A stretch of DNA of 10,003 nt from Anthropogastromicrobium sp963626545 (GTDB lineage: Bacteria > Bacillota > Clostridia > Lachnospirales > Lachnospiraceae). The notes beneath the pieces were generated by a model. The model saw only the letters and a program-made list of their open reading frames with translations, made no database searches and was not told the DNA's origin. Position numbers and translations under genes: made by a program. The first letter of the stretch is position 1; every line of letters starts with the position of its first letter. Positions 1 to 5,432 of the stretch are shown here, in pieces. The stretch spans positions 1-10,003 of the forward strand of contig CAVFYJ010000107.1 of assembly GCA_963626545.1 (NCBI GenBank), read 5' to 3'.

Positions 1-251
1 TGATTGAACCACTTCATGGAAGCCTCCTTTTTGCCACGCTGGCAAGGGACAAAGGCAACAGGAACAGGCTCGCTTGCATGAGGGAAGTGCCAGGTCTCGA
101 TATTATTCCTGTCCAGACCTGCTGCTTTGAGAGTGACGGACATCTCGGTGTTTAATACGACCGGAACGAGAACTTCGTCAGAAGTGCAAGGTACGTTGTT
201 GAATGATTTGCGGTTGCTAAAGTCTTTGTAATGGTTGTCTTTGGTTGTCAT
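1..251 (-). CDS. Leftward gene, N-terminal 83 codons only; conserved mobile-element-type protein of unknown function
   Basis: The minus-strand frame opens with ATG at 251 and stays open to base 1, so the gene is cut by the window edge. The ribosome site AGGAGGT (minus strand of 257-263) lies 5 bases before the ATG, which fixes the start. The visible part begins MTTKDNHYKDFSNRKSFNN and continues with a short strand-rich stretch, a TWHFPHASEPVPVAFVPC segment and a basic QRGKKEASMKWFN end. I see no signal peptide or membrane segment. From memory, similar N-termini occur in small proteins of Firmicute integrative elements, some with a sigma-like or HTH region further on, but that part is outside the window and the link is weak. 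It is divergent from the rightward operon and may share control with it through the intergenic region. A hairpin overlaps its ribosome site. Confidence 0.75.
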   Translation of the reverse strand, partial: MTTKDNHYKDFSNRKSFNNVPCTSDEVLVPVVLNTEMSVTLKAAGLDRNNIETWHFPHASEPVPVAFVPCQRGKKEASMKWFN

Positions 252-256
252 AAATT

Positions 257-291
257 ACCTCCTGTGATTTGCTTGAGCACAAAATCACGGG
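257..291 (-). promoter_or_regulatory. Hairpin overlapping the ribosome site of the leftward gene
   Basis: On the minus-strand RNA, GTGATTT (288 to 282) pairs with AAATCAC (270 to 264) across an 11-base loop. After one A/C mismatch, two further C-G pairs use bases 261-262, which are part of the AGGAGGT ribosome site (263 to 257). The stem therefore holds part of the Shine-Dalgarno sequence and lies just before the start codon. This suggests translational control, for example by a protein or an alternative fold. Seen in sequence; the function is inferred. Confidence 0.45.
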
Positions 292-331
292 AAGAATCTT
301 TGACGCACAAATTTATTGAAAATTGGCGATC

Positions 332-374
332 ATATCAGTAGACATAGATTGAAAAATATACCTACTTCTGATAT
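332..374. promoter_or_regulatory. Inverted half-sites ATATCAG/CTGATAT around the rightward promoter
   Basis: ATATCAG at 332-338 is the exact reverse complement of CTGATAT at 368-374. The arms are followed or preceded by TAG and CTA respectively, with two or three bases out of register on the right side. The centres are 36 bases apart, one arm upstream of the -35 and the other overlapping the -10. A dimeric repressor could span the promoter here. The excisionase-type HTH protein at 2127-2327 is a possible but untested binder. Confidence 0.4.
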
Positions 375-377
375 ACT
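349..377 (+). promoter_or_regulatory. Sigma-A type promoter of the rightward operon
   Basis: The -35 is TTGAAA (349-354) and the -10 is TATACT (372-377), with a 17-base spacer. The -10 is preceded by TG at 369-370, giving an extended -10 (TGaTATACT). Five of six bases match consensus in each hexamer. Transcription should start near 383-385, leaving a leader of about 165 bases before the first gene at 550. No comparably good promoter was noticed inside the cluster, so most or all rightward genes may depend on this one. Confidence 0.75.
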
Positions 378-387
378 ATTTAGTGGG

Positions 388-438
388 GTTTGATAGGAAT
401 TACTCTGATTTACAGGACTGGTAATTCCTGCGCCAAAC
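388..438 (+). promoter_or_regulatory. Leader stem-loop 1
   Basis: GGAATTAC (396-403) pairs perfectly with GTAATTCC (421-428), extended by A395-T429 and T394-G430. Beyond a small internal loop, GTTTG (388-392) pairs with CAAAC (434-438). The terminal loop is 17 bases (404-420). The structure begins within a few bases of the predicted transcript start, so it would form the 5' end of the mRNA. No T-run follows, so it is not a simple terminator. It could stabilise the mRNA, bind a ligand or protein, or belong to a small RNA. Confidence 0.5.
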
Positions 439-446
439 GAACTAAA

Positions 447-471
447 GTCCCCGTGATTTGCTCACGAGGAC
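447..471 (+). promoter_or_regulatory. Leader stem-loop 2
   Basis: GTCC (447-450) and CGTGA (452-456) pair with TCACG (462-466) and GGAC (468-471), with one C/A mismatch and a 5-base loop (TTTGC). Nine base pairs in all. No U-tract follows, so an intrinsic terminator is unlikely. The loop of stem-loop 1 contains GGACT (415-419), complementary to AGTCC at 446-450, so the two structures could contact each other or exclude one another. Confidence 0.5.
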
Positions 472-478
472 ATCCAAT

Positions 479-529
479 AGTTAGTTGAGTTACCGTGTCA
501 TAGTTGGCAGAGTTAGTAGAGTTGGAGTT
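479..529 (+). repeat. AGTT-rich irregular repeat tract before the first operon gene
   Basis: AGTT occurs seven times in 51 bases, starting at 479, 483, 488, 502, 511, 520 and 526, often as GAGTT or AGTTGG/AGTTAG. Three successive copies are spaced by 9 bases. It lies in the leader, ending about 20 bases before the start codon. It could be a repeated protein-binding site on RNA or DNA, or chance low complexity. Confidence 0.3.
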
Positions 530-549
530 TTGAAAAAGAGGGACAATCG

Positions 550-1458
550 ATGACAAAGAAAGAAAATATAAGACTCTGTGGCGGCACGTTTTTCACCTTG
601 CTACTTGAAGATAGAAAGCCCCGAGCCGGAGTAAGAGAACATTATGCAGGAGAAAAGGATGGACTATCTGAACCAGAAGTATTGATAGGGTTATCTAAGG
701 TTGTGGTGCCTGATTTTCAGGAACCACAAAAAAGTATGATGACAACCATTAAAGGCAATACGTCTGAATATAAGAGTTGCAAGAACAAGGGAGGCACATA
801 TTTCCCGTTTAGCAACAAAACTGCTATGGATGCATTTGATAAGTGCATAAAAGAAAATTATCAGGCTGCACTGAATAGGATGATCGAATTTTGTGAGGAG
901 TTTCTTCACATGAAAGACAGCACAAAAAAAGACGAGAAGCTGATCAAGGCTCTCGTCGATACGATAGATAAAGATGATTCAATTGGATCAGAGCATATGC
1001 TCTACGTTTTGCAGGATGGAACAGGGATGTCGAAAACAGATATAGTCAAAAGCCAGAGCTTTTGTTTTCAATCTTTTTTGCTAGGAGTATTACATTTTTC
1101 TGCTATGAGAGATGACCCTGCAACGATTGGGAAAGAAACATTTGATTCCTGGTGTCCGTCAAAGAATAGAGCTCCAAGGGTATATGAAGGGACAATGGGT
1201 GATAATTGGAAAACAGATGTGAAATTGACATATGCAGAGGTAATTGATGAAGAATCTGAAAAACCAGAGGTTGTTGAAATTATAGAAGATGATCACGAGC
1301 AGACTTACGAAGAAAAAAAGTCAGATTTGAATGAGCCGGATATCAAAGCCGCTCCGCAAATGAATTTTACTTTTAATGTCACTGGTAACAACAACAGTTT
1401 TTATAACCATGTTGACACGGTAAACAATTATTATGAAGGGAAGAAGAATGGAGAATAA
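550..1458 (+). CDS. Unknown-function protein (CGGTFF-type) with C-terminal Asn/Gly adaptor-like motif
   Basis: 302 aa; start ATG chosen because GAGGGA (538-543) lies 6 bases upstream. The globular part (about 1-225) begins with a conserved-looking RLCGGTFFTLLLED (8-21), then a helical stretch with many Lys and Glu, and FLLGVLHF (176-183). From memory this N-terminal family recurs in Firmicutes as an unannotated protein, commonly with an Asn-rich tail; I know of no assigned function. Residues 226-270 are acidic and probably disordered. The tail (274-295) has GNNNSFYNHVDTVNNYY, matching a segment in the N-terminus of the next protein. There is no signal peptide or membrane segment, so it should be cytoplasmic. 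It overlaps the next gene by 11 bases, which implies coupled translation and a shared job. The disordered linker plus a short shared motif suggests the tail recruits, or assembles with, the partner. Existence as a gene is sure; role is inferred. Confidence 0.85.
   Translation: MTKKENIRLCGGTFFTLLLEDRKPRAGVREHYAGEKDGLSEPEVLIGLSKVVVPDFQEPQKSMMTTIKGNTSEYKSCKNKGGTYFPFSNKTAMDAFDKCIKENYQAALNRMIEFCEEFLHMKDSTKKDEKLIKALVDTIDKDDSIGSEHMLYVLQDGTGMSKTDIVKSQSFCFQSFLLGVLHFSAMRDDPATIGKETFDSWCPSKNRAPRVYEGTMGDNWKTDVKLTYAEVIDEESEKPEVVEIIEDDHEQTYEEKKSDLNEPDIKAAPQMNFTFNVTGNNNSFYNHVDTVNNYYEGKKNGE
1369..1434 (+). other. Shared Asn/Gly motif, copy 1 (C-terminal tail of the 302-aa protein)
   Basis: Codes for residues 274-295. 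Aligned without gaps to copy 2, nine of 22 positions are identical by my count: N, G, N, N, H, D, V, N, Y. Most other positions are similar (F/I, V/L, N/D, S/T, F/L). DNA in the two copies differs widely, so this is conserved protein sequence and not a recent DNA duplication. Confidence 0.6.
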
Positions 1459-2092
1459 ACCTCAGTTAATGAATCCAGCCGTGATTCAACAAAATAACGC
1501 TCCGACAGAAATTAACCTTCCGGGTGATAATAATACGCTTATTGCACATGCGGATAATGTTAAAAACGAATATAAGTCTACAATCCTGATTAATAATCCA
1601 ATGCCGGGAATGCAGCAAAGCTCGGTGATGCAGGTAAGTCTAAATCTTGATTATTACAACTTAATAGTTGTTGCAGGGGATATTCTAGACGGAACATGTC
1701 ATGTCATGGTCGATAAAGAGAGGGCTATTACAGAAAGCACATCAGATGAATTGAAAAAGAAGTATGCTGCGTTGACTCCGGAGGCCATAACTGAAATAAA
1801 AACGTTTCCAACAATCATAGCCACCGAAAACCATAGTTATGGGAAAACGGATGATAAGCATTGCGCTCACTATGGAATTATCACCGATATAAAAGTGCAG
1901 GATAATGGAATAAAGATCTATTATCAGTTTTTAAATCAGGTCCCTCAGGAGAGACTTAATGCACTTCTATTCGAGCTGGGGCTGCAGGGAAATACAAATT
2001 TCAACGAGCTTAATCGAATGCACTGGTCTATAAAAAGAATTAATTTAGTAGAAGTTTTAAGGGAAAATGGAATTCAAGTTTTCTCTATGTAA
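1448..2092 (+). CDS. Unknown-function partner protein carrying the same Asn/Gly motif at its N-terminus
   Basis: 214 aa from ATG 1448, preferred to the ATG at 1433 because the purine-rich AAGGGAAG (1436-1443) stands just upstream. Residues 21-42 hold the motif GDNNTLIAHADNVKNEY, parallel to the tail of the preceding protein. A linker (43-60) leads to a strand-rich domain of about 62-214, with FPTIIATENHSYG (120-132), GIITDIKVQDNGIKIYY (143-159) and a C-terminal block NELNRMHWSIKRINLVEVL (186-204). From memory the last block is shared by several uncharacterised Firmicute proteins; I cannot name a characterised family. No nuclease, NTPase or protease motif is evident, and no membrane segment. 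It could be the sensor or the effector of a two-protein switch with its neighbour. The HTH gene follows after 34 bases. Confidence 0.85.
   Translation: MENKPQLMNPAVIQQNNAPTEINLPGDNNTLIAHADNVKNEYKSTILINNPMPGMQQSSVMQVSLNLDYYNLIVVAGDILDGTCHVMVDKERAITESTSDELKKKYAALTPEAITEIKTFPTIIATENHSYGKTDDKHCAHYGIITDIKVQDNGIKIYYQFLNQVPQERLNALLFELGLQGNTNFNELNRMHWSIKRINLVEVLRENGIQVFSM
1508..1573 (+). other. Shared Asn/Gly motif, copy 2 (N-terminal segment of the 214-aa protein)
   Basis: Codes for residues 21-42, preceded by a Gln/Asn-rich start (IQQNN at 13-17). The arrangement, C-terminal in one protein and N-terminal in its neighbour, is the one described for bacterial amyloid-signalling motifs and for effector-associated adaptor domains. 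Whether it belongs to any named class is not shown here. Confidence 0.6.
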
Positions 2093-2126
2093 CACGGCTC
2101 ATGGATTCGACGAACGGAGGTATAAA

Positions 2127-2327
2127 ATGAGCAAGGAATACGAAGAGATGAATGTGGAAAAATGGGTAAACCTTGAGGATATAGCAGAGCATTTAAGCCT
2201 CAGCCAGGATACAGTTAGGACATGGATAAAAGAAGGGAAACTACCTTTTTACAAAGCTGGGAAGAGATATAAATTTAAGATTTCCGAAGTTGACGAATGG
2301 GTCAGAACAGGAAAAATCAAGGAATAA
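2127..2327 (+). CDS. Small excisionase/MerR-type helix-turn-helix DNA-binding protein
   Basis: 66 aa from ATG 2127, with ACGGAGG (2114-2120) 6 bases upstream; the longer frame from 2067 overlaps the preceding gene and lacks a ribosome site. Residues 13-59 match the HTH_17/excisionase pattern: WVNLEDIAEHLSLS, DTVRTWIKEGKLP, then KAGKRYKFKISEVDEWV, which is the wing and the closing helix. Such proteins bind DNA as small winged-HTH domains; relatives are phage or ICE excisionases, and others sit at the head of restriction operons as presumed regulators. No integrase is in view, so a regulatory role is more likely than excision. It may act on the operator-like sites at 332-374. The ATPase gene follows after 23 bases. 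Confidence 0.85.
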   Translation: MSKEYEEMNVEKWVNLEDIAEHLSLSQDTVRTWIKEGKLPFYKAGKRYKFKISEVDEWVRTGKIKE

Positions 2328-2350
2328 AAGAAAAGAGGTGTCGGACATTT

Positions 2351-4620
2351 ATGAAGCCTAAGATGCAATCAGCAATTGAAAAGATTAGTTTGAATGATGC
2401 TACTTTCACTGGAGAAGTGATTGAGCCGACTTTCGTTAATTATTTCTATGGGAAGAATGGAGCAGGTAAATCTACGATAGCAAGAGCTATTCATGATAAC
2501 GCCGGCATCGAATGGCAAAATGGTAAGTTAGCATCAGACTATGATGTGCTCACATACAATACAGAATTTATTGATGCGAATTTTGCTAACTACGGCAATC
2601 TGGCTGGTGTATTTACAGTCTGCGAAACAAATATAGAAGTACAAAAGAAGATAGAGACTCTTCAAGCGGATAGGAAGGCGGCTGAGGAAGAACATGAAAA
2701 AAATCCGAATTAGCTGAGGAAAGGAAAAAGGATAGAGAGGGTGCTCTAGGAGTATTCCAAGAAGCATGCTGGAATCAAAGCAAGACTCTTAGAACAATCT
2801 TTGACGCAGCAATCAAAGGTAAAAAAACAAAGGCTTTGTTTGCAGGCGAAATCCTTAAAATCTCTCCAGCCCAACATGATGAAGAGGCGCTTGCAAAAAT
2901 GGTAAAAACCCTTTGGGGTGGTGATGATAAGCAGTATGGCAAATTTTCTAAAGGAAAAAAGGTTTCTTATGCATCACTTCCGGGATTTGATTTAATGGGA
3001 AAGGTTGTTGCCAGCAGCAGCGAAACACCATTTGCAAATTTTATCAAGAAACTAAATGCAACAGATTGGGTAAGACAAGGGCATACTCATTTCGCCGGGC
3101 AGACTGATGGCAAATGCCCGTATTGTCAGCAAAAATTGCCATCAACATTTGAAGACGATCTGCTTAAGTGTTTTGACGCTCAATATCAGGAAGATATTAC
3201 TGCGATAAATAATTTCAAGACTGTATATGAGTCAGAAATGAATGGCCTTATACATACTTTTGAGGGAAACCTAGATGAAGTTATGCCGGGACTCGATATC
3301 AATGAATATGAGACTAAAATTAAGAATTTTAAGGATGCCATTGTTATCAATTCACAAAGAATAGAATCTAAGATCAAGGAGCCGACAACGGTAGCATCGC
3401 TTGAAGATACAGATTCAATTCTGATAGAAATCGGCAGCATAATAGATCGACTTAATGCTCAGATAGATGCACATAATACGCTGGTTGGTGACAAGAAAAA
3501 CCAGCAGTCAAAGTGTAGCAAGGATGTGTGGCAATATTTAGCTTTCATGCTTCAAGATGCTGTAAAGGAATACAACGATACGCTTGCCAATGCGAATAAG
3601 GAACTAATAGCACTTAATGCAGAACTTGGTAACCTGAAGATAAAAAGTGGAAATATCACAAATGAAATCAGCGATTTGAACAAGCAGGTTGTTAATACCG
3701 AGGCTACAATTGATGGTATCAACAAAATATTAAAAACTTCTGGATTCCAGGGGTTTAGTCTTCGCGCAAAGAAAAATGTACAAAACACATATGAAGTTAT
3801 CCGTCCGGATGGTTCAATTGCTGAGAAACTATCGGAAGGCGAGCGTAACTTCATAGCCTTCTTATATTTCTATCACCTTGTAAGGGGCAGCTTCAGTGAC
3901 AAAGAAGTGAAAGATAAGGTGGTAGTTATTGATGATCCGGTTTCCAGTATGGATAGCAGTGCGCTTCTCATTGTGAGTGCATTGGTACGCGAAATGGTAG
4001 AAATCTGTCTGAATAACACGGATTATTTAAATCATAAAATTGAAGGCGACTTCATCAAGCAGATCTTTATTCTGACGCATAATGTCTACTTTCATAACGA
4101 GATAACACCACGTCAGGTGAATAAATATAGAAGCACATCCTTCTATCTCATCCGCAAAACAGATAACGTATCGCATATTAAGCTTTGCGTAAGACCAAGT
4201 CATACAGTACCAACGGAAGAGGAAAACTACAATCCGATCCAAAATTCGTATGCGGCCTTATGGGACGAGTACAAAGAGCTGAAAACAGTGAATACTCTTA
4301 CGAATGTGGTGCATCACATTCTGGAATATTACTTTATTCAGATTTGTGGCTATGCCGGAGCTGATTTGCAAAAGATTGTCATAGATGATAACAAGGATAG
4401 ATTTGTAGACAGCAGCGGCAGTAAGCCGGATTATACGAAACATGAACTGGCATCGGCGCTTCTTTCTTATATCGATAGCAGCCCGGCACTGATAGCAGAC
4501 GGCTTCAACATCATTGAGACAGGATTTGATGTAGAGCAGATCAAAGATGTGTTCAAGATGATTTTTGAAGCAATGCAGCAAGAGCAGCATTACAAAATGA
4601 TGATGAATGCTGAGTCCTGA
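2351..4620 (+). CDS. PrrC/RloC-type AAA_13 ATPase, split by a -1 frameshift at an A7 run
   Basis: Start ATG 2351 has GAGGTG (2335-2340) 10 bases upstream; an earlier in-frame ATG at 2297 lies inside the HTH gene. Frame 1 ends at TAG 2711-2713; the rest is read in the -1 frame from about 2698 and ends at 4620. Joined at the A7 run, the product is 756 aa and continuous. Domains: Walker A GKNGAGKS (34-41); the AAA_13-typical YNTEFIDANF and GVFTV segment; coiled coil from about 94; WVRQGHTHF then CPYCQQ (256-261), a zinc-hook-like CxxC; a long coiled coil (about 265-460); ABC signature LSEGE (494-498); Walker B with D528 and D529 in IDDPVSSMDSS; H-loop His577 (LTHN). The C-terminal part (600-756) is family-like. 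PrrC and RloC couple such ATPases to a tRNA anticodon nuclease; I see no convincing R-x3-E plus His nuclease set after the ATPase core, so toxin activity is not shown. Automatic annotation would probably call this frameshifted pseudogene. Confidence 0.85.
2685..2713 (+). other. Slippery A7 site with upstream SD-like element; recoding signal or indel
   Basis: In the zero frame the codons are GAA AAA AAT CCG AAT TAG. The heptamer A AAA AAT (2698-2704) fits the X XXY YYZ slippery form, and the zero-frame stop follows 6 bases later. AGGAAG (2685-2690) lies about 9 bases upstream, like the SD stimulator of E. coli dnaX. A -1 slip, or one extra A added by polymerase slippage, restores the full ATPase. 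A real deletion of one A or a sequencing error gives the same picture. Confidence 0.5.
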
Positions 4621-4688
4621 TTATGGGACGCGCATTTGAGTACTATGAAAAAGAAAAATAAAGGAAATTGTTTAGGAGACTTGGATAT

Positions 4689-5432
4689 ATGACAAGACAA
4701 GTAAAATCCAAGCAGCGGGTAGCGGATCATGGCGAGGTTTTTACAGCTGAGCGTGAGGTTAACGCTATGCTGGATTTGGTAAAACAAGAAACAGAAAGGG
4801 TGGATAGCAGGTTTCTTGAACCGGCGTGCGGCGATGGGAATTTTGTGGCTGAAATCCTCCGTAGAAAATTGGAGGCCGCCAAAAGACGAGCCGTTCCACC
4901 TAAAAAGAAAAAGCCGCTGCCTCTTGAATTTGAGAAGCAGTCGGTCATAGCCGTAGCAAGTATATATGGCGTGGACTTGATGATGGACAATGTCATTGCA
5001 TGCCGAGAAAGACTTTATGATATATGGAATGCTGAATATGAGTCCATATGTAAAAAAGAGGCCAACGAGGAATGTCGTGAAGCTATTAAATTTATTCTCA
5101 GCCGCAATATTGTGTGCGGTAATGCCTTGAGTCTAAAGGTTGTAGATGAGAATGGCAATGATACAGAAGAGCCGATAGTGTTTTCAGAGTGGTCTTTTGT
5201 AATGGGAACAAAAATTCAACGAAAAGACTATCGTTTTGATAAATTGTTAGCCGGAGACTATGAACCGAAGGCTAACGCTAAAAAAAAGAAGAAAAAAAGT
5301 GTAGAAGTGGAATATCAGCAAATGACATTGCCGCTTACGAAGGAAGAAAAACCAAGTGATGAGGGAGAGTTTATGACATCTTACATCACAGACTATAGGA
5401 GGGTTCAAGAATATGGCAAGCAATCTGTATAA
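4689..5432 (+). CDS. Methyltransferase-like subunit: SAM-binding half without the NPPY motif
   Basis: 247 aa from ATG 4689, chosen because AGGAGA (4674-4679) lies 9 bases upstream; the in-frame TTG at 4668 has no properly spaced site. Residues 17-28 (VFTAEREVNAML) form the N-terminal helix region, FLEPACGDGNF (42-52) is motif I, the SAM-binding loop, and GVDL (94-97) supplies the acidic motif II. No D/N-PP-Y/F catalytic motif follows; the protein instead ends in a lysine tract (about 198-203, coded by A8 and A7 runs) and a low-complexity tail. Its N-terminus parallels that of the next protein (EVFT, NAMLDL, the Cys in motif I, then EI and LE), so the two are related. It cannot methylate DNA alone by the usual mechanism; I infer a partner subunit for the downstream enzyme. 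It overlaps that gene by 20 bases. Confidence 0.8.
   Translation: MTRQVKSKQRVADHGEVFTAEREVNAMLDLVKQETERVDSRFLEPACGDGNFVAEILRRKLEAAKRRAVPPKKKKPLPLEFEKQSVIAVASIYGVDLMMDNVIACRERLYDIWNAEYESICKKEANEECREAIKFILSRNIVCGNALSLKVVDENGNDTEEPIVFSEWSFVMGTKIQRKDYRFDKLLAGDYEPKANAKKKKKKSVEVEYQQMTLPLTKEEKPSDEGEFMTSYITDYRRVQEYGKQSV
5280..5298 (+). repeat. A8/A7 homopolymer tract coding a six-lysine linker
   Basis: A8 (5280-5287) and A7 (5292-5298) separated by GAAG, read as AAA AAA AAG AAG AAA AAA then AGT. Both runs are prone to polymerase and ribosome slippage. A one-base change would alter or truncate only the last 45-50 residues of the SAM-binding subunit, and might change translation of the overlapping downstream start at 5413. 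Confidence 0.5.

Larger units (their letters stand above)
252..549. other. Divergent intergenic region, no gene, dense in regulatory structure
   Basis: These 298 bases separate two divergent start codons and hold no supportable coding frame. They contain a hairpin at the leftward ribosome site (261-291), inverted half-sites (332-338 and 368-374), a strong rightward promoter (349-377), two leader stem-loops (388-438 and 447-471), a perfect 10-base direct repeat (264-273 and 453-462) and an AGTT-rich tract (479-529). A convincing promoter for the leftward gene was not found; a TATGAT-like -10 on the minus strand at 329-334 lacks a good -35. Confidence 0.8.

Noticed and set aside
447..471. Leader stem-loop 2 as an intrinsic terminator
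   Set aside because: The stem is followed by CATCCAATAG with no T-run.
1412..1434. TTGACA followed by TATTAT at the end of the first operon gene, as an internal promoter
   Set aside because: The gap between the hexamers is only 11 bases, far from the required 16-18, and both fall in codons of the conserved tail motif.
2067..2126. Longer form of the HTH gene starting at 2067
   Set aside because: It overlaps the preceding gene, has no ribosome site, and adds residues outside the HTH family; ATG 2127 has ACGGAGG at good spacing.
2733..2748. TAGAG/CTCTA hairpin as the downstream stimulator for frameshifting at the A7 run
   Set aside because: It has only 5 pairs and begins about 28 bases after the heptamer, well beyond the usual 5-9 base spacing.
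3552..3854. 100-codon minus-strand frame inside the ATPase, and similar minus-strand frames elsewhere
   Set aside because: These are antisense shadows of well-supported genes, with no ribosome sites or recognisable domains.
4623..4661. Twelve-codon frame starting MGRAFEYYEKEK between the ATPase and the first methyltransferase-like gene
   Set aside because: It has no ribosome site and is too short to support; the likeness to the start of some YebC-type proteins is probably chance.
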